Positions 8,569 to 18,238 of a stretch of 64,000 nt of DNA are shown here, in pieces (the first letter of the stretch is position 1; each line of letters opens with the position of its first letter). Made by a program: the position numbers and the translations under genes. The stretch is from an uncultured bacterium (GTDB lineage: Bacteria > Actinomycetota > Actinomycetes > S36-B12 > CAIYMF01), in NCBI GenBank assembly GCA_903826575.1, contig CAIKEU010000047.1, positions 62,001-126,000 on the forward strand. Reading direction: 5' to 3'. Under the pieces are notes generated by a model. That model saw nothing but the letters and a program-made list of their open reading frames with translations. It ran no database searches and was not told the DNA's origin.

Positions 8569-9654
8569 GTGACAGACACAACGGATATAAACAGCTTTCA
8601 GGGCCTTGAGGCGACCGACGAGGACGCGCCCGAACCCCGTTCTATCGTGTTGCTCGCGGGCGGAATCGGTGGTGCTCGGTTCATCCGCGGACTCAAGGCG
8701 CTGATCGCAGAGCGCGGCTGGAGCACCGACTTAACGGTCATCGTCAACAACGGCGACGACATTAGGATCCACGGCCTGCAGATATGTCCCGATCTTGACT
8801 CCATCATGTACACGCTTGGTGACGGCATCAGTAAGGAACGCGGTTGGGGACGTGAGGGTGAAACGTTCGTCGTGAAAGACGAACTCACCGGGTACGGAAT
8901 TGGACCAGAGTGGTTCGGCCTCGGTGACAAGGATCTGGCCACGCACCTTGTGCGCACCCAGATGCTCGCCGCCGGCTATCGGCTATCGGCGGTGACGCAG
9001 GCACTGTGCGACCGATGGCAGCCCGGCGCCACACTCATCCCAGTCACCGACGATCGCGTTGAAACCCATGTCGTTATCGACGCCGATGAGCCGGGAACTC
9101 AACGTGCGATTCACTTCCAGGAGTGGTGGATCAAATACCGCGCCAGTGTTCCCGCCCGTGAATTCGTACTCGTCGGAGCATCCGATGCTCGGCCCGCCCC
9201 CGGCGTACTCGAGGCGATTGCCACGGCTGATGTGATCCTGTTCCCGCCATCGAATCCGGTCGTTTCCATCGGAATGATTTTGGCCATCCCGGAAATTCGC
9301 GACGCCATCCGATCGGCTCCTGCACCTGTGGTCGGACTGTCCCCGATCGTTGGCAACGCCCCTGTGCGAGGAATGGCGGATGCGTGCCTACCTGCCATCG
9401 GTGTTGAGACATCGGCAACCGCTGTCGCCCTGCACTACGGCGCACGGCGGGCCGCAGCCGACGAGACCAGCGACGGGGTTATCGACGGCTGGCTCGTCGA
9501 CAGTGAGGCTGATGCTGACAGCGTTGACGAGTTGGCTGGATCTGGTATCACCACGCGAGCAGTCCCACTGCTCATGACAGATGTTCCGGCGACAGCCGCA
9601 ATGGCGGCCGCAGCATTGACATTGGCACATGATCTTGGCGTCGTGGTCCGATGA
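8569..9654 (+). CDS. fbiA: CofD-family phosphoenolpyruvate/phospholactate transferase of F420 synthesis
   Basis: 361 residues from the GTG at 8569. CofD/FbiA transfers the phosphoenolpyruvyl (or phospholactyl) group from the activated guanosine diphosphate donor to the deazaflavin Fo, giving dehydro-F420-0 or F420-0. The N-terminal VLLAGGIGGARFIRGL and VIVNNGDD are the family signatures; LSPIVGNAPVRGMAD near residue 265 is also conserved. The GTG start has AGGA 8 bases upstream; the in-frame ATG at 8560, which overlaps that site, is less likely. The stop overlaps fbiB as ATGA, so the two F420 genes form one operon divergent from whiB, as in mycobacteria. Confidence 0.93.
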   Translation: MTDTTDINSFQGLEATDEDAPEPRSIVLLAGGIGGARFIRGLKALIAERGWSTDLTVIVNNGDDIRIHGLQICPDLDSIMYTLGDGISKERGWGREGETFVVKDELTGYGIGPEWFGLGDKDLATHLVRTQMLAAGYRLSAVTQALCDRWQPGATLIPVTDDRVETHVVIDADEPGTQRAIHFQEWWIKYRASVPAREFVLVGASDARPAPGVLEAIATADVILFPPSNPVVSIGMILAIPEIRDAIRSAPAPVVGLSPIVGNAPVRGMADACLPAIGVETSATAVALHYGARRAAADETSDGVIDGWLVDSEADADSVDELAGSGITTRAVPLLMTDVPATAAMAAAALTLAHDLGVVVR

Positions 9655-11015
9655 TGGGGCTCATGATTGTGGGCGTTGCCGGCATGCCCGAAATCACCAA
9701 CGGTGACGATCTTGCGGGACTTATCGCCGCTGCAAACCAAACCATTCACTGGCCCGATACCAGCCAGGGGATCCACAACGGCGACATCGTCGTAGTGACA
9801 AGCAAAATTGTCAGTAAGGCCGAAGGCCGAATTGTGCGCGCTGAATCCCGCGATGACGCCATCACCGATGAGACTGTCCGAGTCGTTGCCACAAAGACAA
9901 CTCCGCGGGGACAAACTCGCATCGTCGAGACTCGACATGGCTTGATCATGGCCGCCGCCGGGGTGGACGCGTCGAATACCCCAGACGGGACGGTGCTCCT
10001 ACTACCCGTCGATCCCGATGCCAGCGCCCGTGCGATCCGCGCGGAATTGCAGCGTCTGACTGGCCTATCACTCGGCGTTGTCATCACCGACACGCTCGGG
10101 CGAGCATGGCGAGATGGACTTACCGACTCAGCCATCGGTGCCGCCGGAGTGGCCGTCTTCGACGACTACCGGGGCCGGGTCGATACGCAGGGCCGTCCAC
10201 TCGAGATGACAGTCACGGCAATCGCGGACGAAGTTGCTTCGGCTGCAGATCTTGTTACTGGCAAGATCACCAGCCAACCCGTCGCGATCGTTCGTGGCCT
10301 AGACGCGTACGTCACCGAGGAAGACGGGCCCGGCGCATCAGCATTGATTCGAAAGCAGTTCGACGACCTCTTCTGGCTCGGAACCGCAGAGTCAATGGAG
10401 CGCGGGCGTGAAGAGGGTCGTCGTGATGCGGTGACCCAGCGCCGCACTGTGCGCCAGTTCACCAAAGAACAGGTTCCCGCACATCTCATCGAGCTCGGGA
10501 TTGAAGCCGCAATCACCGCGCCGAGCCCACACCACACAACACCGTGGCGCTTCGTCGTGGTCGATGACGTTGACGTTCGCAACGAACTGTTCGATGCGAT
10601 GGCCGATCGCTGGCGAGCCGATCTCACTTCGCGTGATTCATACGACGAGACCTCCGTCACCAAGAGACTCAAGCGTGGGCTGGTCTTGCGAGAAGCGCCA
10701 ACAGTGGTGCTCCCATTCCTTGCCCTCGGCGACGCCGCTCACGAGTACCCCGACACAGACAGGCAAGGCTACGAACGCGACCTGTTCCTTGTCGCGGGTG
10801 GTGCCGCGGTGCAGAACTTTTTAGTTGCGATGGCCGCTCATGGGGTCGGCACGGCGTGGATTTCGTCGACCATATTTTGCGCAGATGTCGTCCGCTCCGT
10901 GCTTGATCTCCCAGCCGATTGGCAGCCGCTTGGGGGCATTGCGGTTGGATACCCAGCAGGTGCACCACGCGAGCGCCCCCCACGCACTATCGACGAGCAT
11001 GTGATCTGGCGCTAA
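9651..11015 (+). CDS. fbiB: FbiB: F420 gamma-glutamyl ligase fused to FMN-dependent reductase
   Basis: 454 residues in two parts. Residues 1 to about 250 are a CofE-type F420-0:gamma-glutamyl ligase (IVVTSKIVSKAEGRIV, ITDTLGRAWRDGLTDSAIG), which adds the glutamate tail with GTP. Residues about 255-454 are a nitroreductase-like FMN domain (RRTVRQFTKEQVP, AAITAPSPHHTTPWRFVVV), which reduces dehydro-F420-0 in actinobacteria. The fused form is the actinobacterial arrangement. The start overlaps fbiA (ATGA); a second ATG follows at once, so the exact first codon is uncertain. The product F420 is probably used by several reductases elsewhere and possibly by the PPOX-fold protein at 43.2 kb. Confidence 0.94.
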   Translation: MMGLMIVGVAGMPEITNGDDLAGLIAAANQTIHWPDTSQGIHNGDIVVVTSKIVSKAEGRIVRAESRDDAITDETVRVVATKTTPRGQTRIVETRHGLIMAAAGVDASNTPDGTVLLLPVDPDASARAIRAELQRLTGLSLGVVITDTLGRAWRDGLTDSAIGAAGVAVFDDYRGRVDTQGRPLEMTVTAIADEVASAADLVTGKITSQPVAIVRGLDAYVTEEDGPGASALIRKQFDDLFWLGTAESMERGREEGRRDAVTQRRTVRQFTKEQVPAHLIELGIEAAITAPSPHHTTPWRFVVVDDVDVRNELFDAMADRWRADLTSRDSYDETSVTKRLKRGLVLREAPTVVLPFLALGDAAHEYPDTDRQGYERDLFLVAGGAAVQNFLVAMAAHGVGTAWISSTIFCADVVRSVLDLPADWQPLGGIAVGYPAGAPRERPPRTIDEHVIWR

Positions 11016-11115
11016 CCCACCACCTCCACATCAGGCATTCGTTCGCGTTGTAACCGTGAAGACACAACCATGCCCCCGCGGCTGAAGCTGCGCTACGGCC
11101 TGCAACGCTATAGCC

Positions 11116-11595
11116 ATGAGTGAGTTATCCGGAGTGCTCGCATCAATCGGTGCCCGCTACGACCACACCGCCGTCGCTGGCCCGAATATCGCTCCCCTTG
11201 TCGAGTTTTACCAAGACGTTCTCGGTGGCGTGTTCTCACACGGAGAAGTTCTACCGATCGGTGCTGTTGTGATGTCGTACGACGTTGGTGGGGGCAGAAT
11301 TGAGCTGATGGCCCCGACTCCCGGTTCGACATTCTTCGATCGCTTCTTCACCTCAACAGCCGGACGCGGTGGCGTGCACCACATCACTTTTACCGTTGAC
11401 GACATCAACGCAGCAGTCACAGTGCTTTCCGAGCGAGGGATTGAAACCTTCGGCCTTCATCACGATCCGGTTTGGTCAGAGGTTTTCGTTCATCCGCGCG
11501 CAAACGGCGGCGTTCTCGTCCAATTGGCGCAGGTAGGTGATATCGATTCTGTTGTGCGACGAGACAGAGACGGACTCATTGCAGCGGCGCTCTGA
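11116..11595 (+). CDS. VOC (glyoxalase/methylmalonyl-CoA epimerase-like) family protein
   Basis: 159 residues with the paired beta-alpha-beta-beta-beta fold of the vicinal oxygen chelate family. Expected metal ligands are visible: H17 in YDHTAV, the Glu of RIELMAP, the His pair in GGVHHITFTVDD, and a Gln in GVLVQLAQ where many members have Glu. The spacing and the RYDHTAVA start resemble methylmalonyl-CoA epimerases, which would fit the acyl-CoA carboxylase further on, but a dioxygenase or lyase role cannot be excluded. No clear ribosome-binding site precedes the ATG. It stands alone between fbiB and the dienelactone hydrolase gene. Confidence 0.75.
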   Translation: MSELSGVLASIGARYDHTAVAGPNIAPLVEFYQDVLGGVFSHGEVLPIGAVVMSYDVGGGRIELMAPTPGSTFFDRFFTSTAGRGGVHHITFTVDDINAAVTVLSERGIETFGLHHDPVWSEVFVHPRANGGVLVQLAQVGDIDSVVRRDRDGLIAAAL

Positions 11596-11673
11596 TCAGC
11601 AAAGATTCCGCACCATCTGCTCGGCGATCTGAACTAGCCATTGCAATTGTTTCGTCAAACTGAAGGAGCCACC

Positions 11674-12423
11674 ATGTGTCACGACGACGCTAGCCGTCCC
11701 CCAGCTCCGCCAACAATCGGTGAGATTCAGGCGGGGAAGCGAATTCGTCTCGACGCCGCAGACGGCAACTCGCTCATGGCATATTCGGTGCGACCGCAGG
11801 TCGCGACATCTCGTGGGATCGTGATCCTGCCAGACGTGCGCGGTCTGCACGCGTACTACTGCGACCTTGCCGATCGCTTTGCCGAGGCGGGGTTTGCCGC
11901 GATCGCAATCGACTATTTCGGGCGCACCGCCGACACAGACGACCGCGCCGAACCATTCGAGTTTTGGCCGCATGTCGAACAGACGACGCCCGCAGGTGTC
12001 GCCGCCGATACCGCGGCCGCGGTCAGTCACCTTCGAGCAGCGGGCGATGCCGCCATCACAGATATCTTCACCGTCGGGTTTTGCTTCGGTGGCGGAAATT
12101 CGTGGCGGCAGGCCGCCGATACCCCCGGCTTGGCCGGTTGCATCGGCTTTTATGGCCGGGCCGACGGCGCACGTGCCGTCGAGGAGCAGATCAGTGCACC
12201 CATCCTGTGTCTGCTTGCCGGCGAGGACGAGAAGATTCGTCCCGAGCAGTTCGACGGACTCATCGCAAACCTCACCGGACGAGGAATCGACGCCCAGCGT
12301 TACGTCTATGACGGCGCGCCACACTCATTCTTTGATCGGAGTTTTGCTGATCATCAGGCCTCATGCGCAGATGCATGGGCACGGATCATCGCGTTCACCG
12401 ATATGCATTCCGGCAACGCGTAA
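11674..12423 (+). CDS. Dienelactone hydrolase family protein
   Basis: 249-residue alpha/beta hydrolase. The nucleophile is a cysteine in VGFCFGGG, the hallmark of dienelactone hydrolases; the acid is the Asp in LAGEDEKI and the His lies in GAPHSFFD, so the triad is complete. Family members hydrolyse dienelactones or related esters in aromatic degradation, but many are of unknown substrate. The ATG at 11674 is preceded by AAGGAG at 5 bases; an upstream in-frame TTG is not supported. No aromatic-degradation genes are nearby, so the substrate is open. Confidence 0.85.
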   Translation: MCHDDASRPPAPPTIGEIQAGKRIRLDAADGNSLMAYSVRPQVATSRGIVILPDVRGLHAYYCDLADRFAEAGFAAIAIDYFGRTADTDDRAEPFEFWPHVEQTTPAGVAADTAAAVSHLRAAGDAAITDIFTVGFCFGGGNSWRQAADTPGLAGCIGFYGRADGARAVEEQISAPILCLLAGEDEKIRPEQFDGLIANLTGRGIDAQRYVYDGAPHSFFDRSFADHQASCADAWARIIAFTDMHSGNA

Positions 12424-12466
12424 CTCGAACGAGAATGCCGATCGGAAAATGTGAGCGCTGACTGAT

Positions 12467-13549
12467 CTAACGGTCAGACGAGAAGCGCACCGATGTCTCA
12501 CCAAGTGCCACACCGGGCCAGATGCGGGCGCCGCGGATTAACTCATTACCTGGACCAACCACAGCCCGATCACCTACGACAACACCGTCGAGGAATGCAC
12601 CAGCGCCGACAATCGCCCCAGATCCGATCACAGAATCCTTGACGTGCGCACCAGCGGCAATCATCGCGCCATCAAAGAGCGACGATCCGTCAACGACGGC
12701 ACCGGCTCCGATGGTGGCACCCGCACCGACGTACGTGCCGCCCGTCACGACTGCGTTATTGGCGACTTCAGCACTGGGACGGATCAAGCTTTGGCCGGTT
12801 GATCCTGGCAAGGCCGGTGATGGAGCAATTCCCAACACAAGGTCGCGGGAGCCTTGAACGAATGCAAGTGGCGTACCGAGATCGAGCCAGTAGCCATCGT
12901 CAACGAAGCCGGTAACCATCGCTTCTGCCGCCAACAAGTGCGGAAACGTTTCTCGCTCAACGGAAACCGGACGTCCGGAGGGTATCGAGTCAATGATGCG
13001 ACGTTTAAAAACGTAACAGCCCGCGTTGATCTGATCGGTGACGATTTCTTCCTGAGTTGTCGGTTTCTCCAGAAATGCTGTGACCCGACCCGTCGAATCG
13101 GTGGGGACCAAGCCATAAGCACGCGGGTCTTCAACGCGGGTTAGATAGAGCGAGACATCCGATTCAGTCGAACGCCATGCCTGCAACTGACCGGCAATAT
13201 CGTGACCTGTTAGCACATCACCGTTGAAAACTAGGACTGGCGAATCAGGGTCACTTTCAAGAAGCGGAGCAACATGTCGAATCGCTCCACCTGTTCCCAG
13301 TGGCACCTCTTCAGTCAGGTAGACAAGTTCGACTCCGAATCGGGACCCGTCACCGAAGTAGTGCTCGAAAACCTCTGGCTTATATGACGTTCCGAGAATG
13401 ACCCGCGTGACCCCGGCCTCGCGGGCACGAGCTATTTGATGCTCGGTGCACGGAATGCCAGCAACCGGAAGCATCGGTTTTGGCGTCGTCACAGTAAGTG
13501 GACGTAGCCGGGTCCCTTGACCACCAACGAGGAGCACTGCTTCAAGCAC
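12467..13549 (-). CDS. manC: Sugar-1-phosphate nucleotidylyltransferase (mannose-1-phosphate guanylyltransferase-like)
   Basis: 360 residues. The N-terminal nucleotidyltransferase domain carries VLLVGGQGTRLRPLT, the pyrophosphorylase signature with a lysine in TPKPMLP, and VFNGDVLTG for metal binding. After about residue 240 comes a left-handed beta-helix of hexapeptide repeats (IGAGAVV, VIGSGAIVGAGA, VVGDRAVVGPG). This two-domain layout matches the actinobacterial GDP-mannose pyrophosphorylase (Rv3264c type) and fits manB at 0.6-2 kb; glucose-1-phosphate thymidylyltransferase activity is an alternative. The GTG start has no ribosome-binding site; CATCCT 6 bases upstream is a weak leaderless -10 candidate. 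The gene converges with the hydrolase gene. Confidence 0.85.
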   Translation of the reverse strand: MLEAVLLVGGQGTRLRPLTVTTPKPMLPVAGIPCTEHQIARAREAGVTRVILGTSYKPEVFEHYFGDGSRFGVELVYLTEEVPLGTGGAIRHVAPLLESDPDSPVLVFNGDVLTGHDIAGQLQAWRSTESDVSLYLTRVEDPRAYGLVPTDSTGRVTAFLEKPTTQEEIVTDQINAGCYVFKRRIIDSIPSGRPVSVERETFPHLLAAEAMVTGFVDDGYWLDLGTPLAFVQGSRDLVLGIAPSPALPGSTGQSLIRPSAEVANNAVVTGGTYVGAGATIGAGAVVDGSSLFDGAMIAAGAHVKDSVIGSGAIVGAGAFLDGVVVGDRAVVGPGNELIRGARIWPGVALGETSVRFSSDR

Positions 13550-13603
13550 CTAGATAGGATGACATACAACACGGCGCATTGATTGGACGTAGGGTTGTCA
13601 AAC

Positions 13604-14341
13604 GTGGCCGACTTCAGTATCGCAAAGGCGCTCGCCAGTAGCCTCGCTCGTGACGCCGCCCGTCCGCTCGTCACGCAGGTTTGGACAGGTGGTGAGCGGG
13701 CTGAGTTATCGGTACGCACATTCGAGAACAACGTCGCTAAGGCGGCCAACCTGCTTCAGGACGAGATTGAGTCGGGCCCTGGATCGAGGATTCTGCTGCA
13801 ACTTCCCCTTCACTGGCAGCACAGCGTCTGGCTTACCGCCGGCGCTCTCGTCGGAACACAAATTGCGACATCGGCGGGGCCTCATGACAGCGACGTCGAG
13901 TTGCTGGCAGCCTTCGTCGACGAAGAGCACGCAGATCAGGGTTTCGACTTTCCCACCTACGTGGTGTCGTTGCACCCACTCGGGTTGCCGATAGGTGAGG
14001 TACCTGGCGGGACGGTTGATCTAGCCCGCGAGGTACGCAGTTTCAGCGACGTATTTTCCTCGTACGAGATAGTTACTGCTCAGACACCGTGGTTGGAGCG
14101 TGATGACTCGGTCCTGTCACAGAGCGACGCGATCGATCAGGCCACTGATCTGGCACGAACTATCGGCCTAGCTCCGGGCGGGCGCCTTCTGCTATCCGGG
14201 AAGGTGAACCCCTCAACAATTGTGGCGCTCGCGGCGTTACCCCTGGCTCTCGATGCAAGCATTGTGATCTGCGGGCCGGACGTGGAGATAGACGTTGTCG
14301 CTCAAACCGAACGCTGCACTGCGGTCTTCGTCGCGTCCTGA
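13604..14341 (+). CDS. TIGR03089 family protein
   Basis: 245 residues from the GTG at 13604; in-frame TTG at 13583 is an alternative. The protein resembles the N-terminal part of AMP-forming acyl-CoA synthetases (RPLVTQVWTGGERAELSVRTF, LLQLPLHWQHSVWLTAGALVG) but lacks the ATP-binding and hinge motifs of an active ligase, as is usual for this actinobacterial family. Function is unknown; conservation beside the LCP and GDP-mannose genes (Rv3268 position) hints at an envelope role. TAGGGT lies 8 bases before the GTG and there is no good ribosome-binding site. The stop is one base from the convergent SpoIID gene. Confidence 0.8.
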   Translation: MADFSIAKALASSLARDAARPLVTQVWTGGERAELSVRTFENNVAKAANLLQDEIESGPGSRILLQLPLHWQHSVWLTAGALVGTQIATSAGPHDSDVELLAAFVDEEHADQGFDFPTYVVSLHPLGLPIGEVPGGTVDLAREVRSFSDVFSSYEIVTAQTPWLERDDSVLSQSDAIDQATDLARTIGLAPGGRLLLSGKVNPSTIVALAALPLALDASIVICGPDVEIDVVAQTERCTAVFVAS

Positions 14342-14342
14342 A

Positions 14343-16469
14343 CTACGCCCGCCGCGCAGCCGTCACAACAGCGGCGGTGAGATCCGGTGAGACGGTAATT
14401 GACGAAACACCAGCCTGAAGCACTGCCGTTGCGTTGGGGCTCAAAGCCCCCGACACGACAAGAATCGGCGTCCTTGGGTTCGAAACCAAGGTCATCGTCA
14501 GTCGCGAAGCGGACGAGATCGAAAGCCGCTGTGCCGTGAGACCGACGCCAACAAAGTGCGCCAGAGCACAGGAGACGTCGGCAGGAGTCGCACCGGCAGC
14601 CCGGCTAAGTGGAGCCACCGAAGCGAAGACCGAATCGGCAACATCAGCGGCGGAGCCGACAACAAGTAGAGACGCCGGCTTGGCAGTAGTGAGATAGGCA
14701 GCCACAGTGGGGTTGGAAACTGCCGCACCCGGGGTGACGACGAGCGGCCGACCCAACGCCGCCGCAGCTGCAGAGGCAAGTGAGATGAGTGCAGGGTTCG
14801 TCGCCGGAGCGACAACAACTGGCGTGCCAACTGGGCGCGCAAGACGTGTTGCAACCCGGACCGATAAATCGATCGAATTCAACCCACTGATCCGCGAAAC
14901 CGTGGTGACAACGGCCGCGGTCGCGTTAACCACGCTGACTGGCAGTTCAGCGGCTGTACCAATTGCGAAAACGGTTCGAGCATGACGACGCACGAGTTCC
15001 CGGCGAGTCGTCGCTGTCAGGACCGTTGACGACGTCAACAGCAGCGGCCAACCGCGCTGGGCCGCCACATTCGAGGCCAACGCCACGGAAGTCGGTGACG
15101 AAAGTGGAGCCAACACAACTGTGGACGATGTCGATTTCTGCGCAGAAGCCACCGCCGCGGCAACGGGATCTACCGCCGCAGTATCAACAGCGCGCCACAT
15201 CCAGCGGCTCGGTAGCCCAAGTGCGCCCGCCAAATGCGCCCCAGAAACAGAGGCCGAGGCGCCAGATGACGACCATGCAGTAGCCGACTTCACTGCACCG
15301 GAGACACATCGGGACGTCAGATCAATTCGAACGACATTCGGCAGTCCAAACACGGCAGCCACCTGGGCCTGAGTGCGAACTCGGGGTATCCATGTCGACC
15401 ACGGAACCGACGGATCCAACGACCAGTGATCGTCGACTGACGTCGCATAAGCGAGCGTGCCACCCCACACGTCGGCAGACGCCTGCGTCGCCCCGCCCGA
15501 AGCCGAGAAGTAGAACGCCGAGATCGGCTTGCCAGCCGAGAGAATCGCCTTACCCGTGGTGGGGGTGGTATCCGTCGCTGCTACAGCCGCACGCCAGTAC
15601 TTACCCCATGCGTCGGCTTCCTTGATCCAGCCAGCAAAGGTCTGGTCATAATACGGGCCACCACCATCGTCGACGTTACATAAGCAGGCCGCACGCAGTG
15701 ATGTGACGTGGTTGAGTGCGTAGGAGCGCGACGCCAGAATCTGCGCTTGCATCGCTGCAGCCGGCCACGATGACGAAACCTCAGCAATACCAAGTAAATA
15801 TTCGTCGTGGATCCGCACATAATTAATTGCTTCAAGTGTGTTTGGTGACGCAGTGGTGGGTTGGATCTTGACCGATCCATATCGGTATCGATGCCCGGAG
15901 TTAGCAAACTGTGACGCAGAGGTTGTGACGTTCAACAGCGATGCCTTTGTCCCAGACGTCAGAGGAACCCGCGTGCCACTCCAGTTAATCGTTGCCCAGC
16001 TTCCACTTCCGACGCGAGTCGTGACGCCGGCCGACACCTTGGAGACAGAAACAATTTTGTTGGATGCCTTGAACGTAAAGACATCTCCCGGCTGCCCTGA
16101 CACGGGGGCCACACCTCGAACGGTGACTACGACTCCACCACCACCTGCGACAAGGGCTTCCGTTCGAATGGCAACGGAGGGTGCATGGTGCAGCAGATTC
16201 ACGGCGATGTCGGACGTGTCGTCAACAGCGGATACCGTCGTGCCTGAGTAATAGTGCGTAACGATTTGTTCGGCCGTGTAGCCATCCAAGGCCATTCCGC
16301 GGGCCCCGTACTGCGACATGCCGACTCCGTGGCCGAAGCCAGATCCGGAGAATGTGAAAGATGCCGGGACGGCGACTGTGGCTGCCTGCACGGGACTGAC
16401 GCCCGCCGCCACAAGCCCCCAACTCACAGAGAGCAGCAGGCCGGGGACGACCAGGCGTGCTAATCGCAT
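14343..16469 (-). CDS. Secreted SpoIID/LytB-domain protein with cell-wall-binding repeats
   Basis: 708 residues from ATG 16469 (in-frame GTGs at 16472 and 16478 are possible). A signal peptide ends near SPVQA-AT at residue 29-30. FGHGVGMSQYGARGMA (45-60) is the SpoIID signature. The later block with IAEVSSSWPAAAMQAQ and ASRSYAL contains the conserved Glu of SpoIID lytic transglycosylases. The last 300 residues hold tandem Ala/Val-rich CWBR2-type modules (TPVVVAPATNPALISLASAAA; SLLVVGSAADVADSV) that bind anionic wall polymers. The protein probably trims peptidoglycan or activates an amidase at sites carrying the wall glycopolymer. It is divergent from the first LCP gene, which supports that role. 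Confidence 0.85.
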   Translation of the reverse strand: MRLARLVVPGLLLSVSWGLVAAGVSPVQAATVAVPASFTFSGSGFGHGVGMSQYGARGMALDGYTAEQIVTHYYSGTTVSAVDDTSDIAVNLLHHAPSVAIRTEALVAGGGGVVVTVRGVAPVSGQPGDVFTFKASNKIVSVSKVSAGVTTRVGSGSWATINWSGTRVPLTSGTKASLLNVTTSASQFANSGHRYRYGSVKIQPTTASPNTLEAINYVRIHDEYLLGIAEVSSSWPAAAMQAQILASRSYALNHVTSLRAACLCNVDDGGGPYYDQTFAGWIKEADAWGKYWRAAVAATDTTPTTGKAILSAGKPISAFYFSASGGATQASADVWGGTLAYATSVDDHWSLDPSVPWSTWIPRVRTQAQVAAVFGLPNVVRIDLTSRCVSGAVKSATAWSSSGASASVSGAHLAGALGLPSRWMWRAVDTAAVDPVAAAVASAQKSTSSTVVLAPLSSPTSVALASNVAAQRGWPLLLTSSTVLTATTRRELVRRHARTVFAIGTAAELPVSVVNATAAVVTTVSRISGLNSIDLSVRVATRLARPVGTPVVVAPATNPALISLASAAAAALGRPLVVTPGAAVSNPTVAAYLTTAKPASLLVVGSAADVADSVFASVAPLSRAAGATPADVSCALAHFVGVGLTAQRLSISSASRLTMTLVSNPRTPILVVSGALSPNATAVLQAGVSSITVSPDLTAAVVTAARRA

Positions 16470-16637
16470 CACGTGCACACCAACCCTGTCTTCGACATCG
16501 ATCAGCCCAAAAAAGCGCCTACCTGTGATTCATCGGGGGTTTGGGCAGAAAACTTGAGGGGTATCGGGTAACTGAGAGATTGGTATGCCTTTTGGCCGTT
16601 CGAGGATCTTCTGGTCAAGTCAGCCAATAGGGGCACG

Positions 16638-16643
16638 TACGAT
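16638..16643 (+). promoter_or_regulatory. -10 box of leaderless LCP gene
   Basis: TACGAT stands exactly 6 bases before the GTG of the LCP gene at 16650. The intervening GAGAGG abuts the start codon and is too close to act as a ribosome-binding site. Confidence 0.45.
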
Positions 16644-16649
16644 GAGAGG

Positions 16650-18155
16650 GTGGGTTTTTTGAACAGCGATGCGGCAGATTCCAGCGGCACGACCGGTCCT
16701 CGGTGGGCGCGCACGGCCGTGGCCGTCGCTAGCGCTGTGACGCTGGTCGTTACTGGAGTGAGCGCCGCGGGGTGGGCTGCTGCCACCCGATTAACCGGAA
16801 ATATCCACACAATTGACGCATTTGCCAGCCTCGGCTCAGATCGGCCATCCAAGGCTTCCGCATCCGCTGCCACCCAATACGAACCGGTAAACCTGCTGGT
16901 CATGGGCACGGACACCCGAACCGGTCAAGGCGGTGGATACGGAAACGCGAACACAACATCGAGCGGAAATGGTCAATCTGACACGACCATCCTCGTTCAC
17001 ATCTCAGCGGATAGATCTCACGCACTGGGCGTGAGCATCCCGCGTGATTCCTGGGTTACCCGTCCAACGTGTGGTGCGGGCCCAGCCGGCACCACCGAGG
17101 GCAAATTCAACGAAGCGTTCGCGGTCGGCGGTCCCGCGTGCACGATCCACGCGGTTGAGAGCCTGACCGGGGTGCGGATTGACCACTTCGTGGTCGTGAA
17201 CTTCAAGGGATTCAAGGCTGTTGTTGACGCCCTGGGCGGCGTTCCCGTGTGCCTCAAGTCCCCGGTGAATGACCCCAAGAGCCACCTGAACTTGCCCGCG
17301 GGCGTGTCGCTGCTCAATTCTGATCAGGCACTCGCATTCGCTCGTGCGCGTAAGACCCTTGGCGACGGTAGTGATATCAGCCGTATCAACCGTCAGCAGG
17401 TCTTCCTGTCCTCACTCATCCGAACCGCGACGAGCAAGAACGTTGTTACGGATCTGCCGAAGTTGTATTCCGTGCTCAATGCAGTCAGTAGCTCGCTCAC
17501 GCTAGACACCGGGCTTGGCAATGTCGACGAATTGCAGACTTTTGCGTCAAGCCTTCAAGGTTTAACCCCGTCGAAGGTCGCATTCATGACGGTGCCGTGG
17601 GTTCCCAAGGGCGATAACGAGAACGTCCTGTGGGACGCGGCGAAGGCCGATCCGATCTGGCAAGCCATGAAACAGGACACCGTCTACCCGCCTAAGGCGG
17701 CTGCACCATCGTCGATTCCTTCGTCAAACCCGTCGACGAGTTCCTCGCCATCTTCTGACCCGTTTACGACGCCGCCATCACGCATTCACGTTCGAGTCCT
17801 GAACGGGTCCGGGGTGAGCGGTCAGGCTCGCAAGGCTGCTGATCAGTTGACTGCGATGGGCTTCATTGTGACAAGCGTAGGCACGGCGCAGCGTTCTGAC
17901 TTCGCACACACCACAGTGCTTTATGACCCTGCGTACGATCAGTCAGCGCGCACGTTGGAAGCAGCGGCCAACGCAAGTACATCGCGTGCAACTGGCAATG
18001 GCCGAACACTCACGCTCGTCATCGGCGCTGACTGGACGACCACTACACCGGTGACGATCGGGTCTGCCAACGGGCAGCCTGCACCATCGGCGTCGTCGAG
18101 CACCGATCTCGGCCCCGCCCCCAAGCCTGCAGACCAAAACACCTGTGTCGGCTAA
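16650..18155 (+). CDS. LytR-CpsA-Psr (LCP) family glycopolymer ligase with LytR_C domain
   Basis: 501 residues: short cytoplasmic part, one membrane helix (VAVASAVTLVVTGVSAAGW, about 26-45), then the LCP catalytic domain. Catalytic features are NLLVMGTDTRTG, LGVSIPRDSWV, the KFNEAFAVGG segment and ARKTLGDGSDISRINRQQ, whose acidic and Arg residues bind the pyrophosphate of the lipid-linked polymer. A Ser/Pro linker leads to a C-terminal LytR_C domain (IHVRVLNGSGVSGQARKAADQL). It probably joins a polyprenyl-linked glycopolymer to peptidoglycan outside the membrane. The chain ends NTCVG, with a near-terminal cysteine also found in the second LCP protein at 38.5 kb. Start GTG is supported by the leaderless box. 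Confidence 0.93.
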   Translation: MGFLNSDAADSSGTTGPRWARTAVAVASAVTLVVTGVSAAGWAAATRLTGNIHTIDAFASLGSDRPSKASASAATQYEPVNLLVMGTDTRTGQGGGYGNANTTSSGNGQSDTTILVHISADRSHALGVSIPRDSWVTRPTCGAGPAGTTEGKFNEAFAVGGPACTIHAVESLTGVRIDHFVVVNFKGFKAVVDALGGVPVCLKSPVNDPKSHLNLPAGVSLLNSDQALAFARARKTLGDGSDISRINRQQVFLSSLIRTATSKNVVTDLPKLYSVLNAVSSSLTLDTGLGNVDELQTFASSLQGLTPSKVAFMTVPWVPKGDNENVLWDAAKADPIWQAMKQDTVYPPKAAAPSSIPSSNPSTSSSPSSDPFTTPPSRIHVRVLNGSGVSGQARKAADQLTAMGFIVTSVGTAQRSDFAHTTVLYDPAYDQSARTLEAAANASTSRATGNGRTLTLVIGADWTTTTPVTIGSANGQPAPSASSSTDLGPAPKPADQNTCVG

Positions 18156-18238
18156 ATCCGCACTTTCGTAGGTCTGCACCAACACACGTCCGACGATCGG
18201 TACAGTGCTGCCTACTGATCAGATCTGAAGGGTGAGCC

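Noticed and set aside
12424-12480. Terminator between the hydrolase gene and manC
   Set aside because: Only 4-5-base stems (CTGAC/GTCAG with a 10-base loop) are present; too weak to list.
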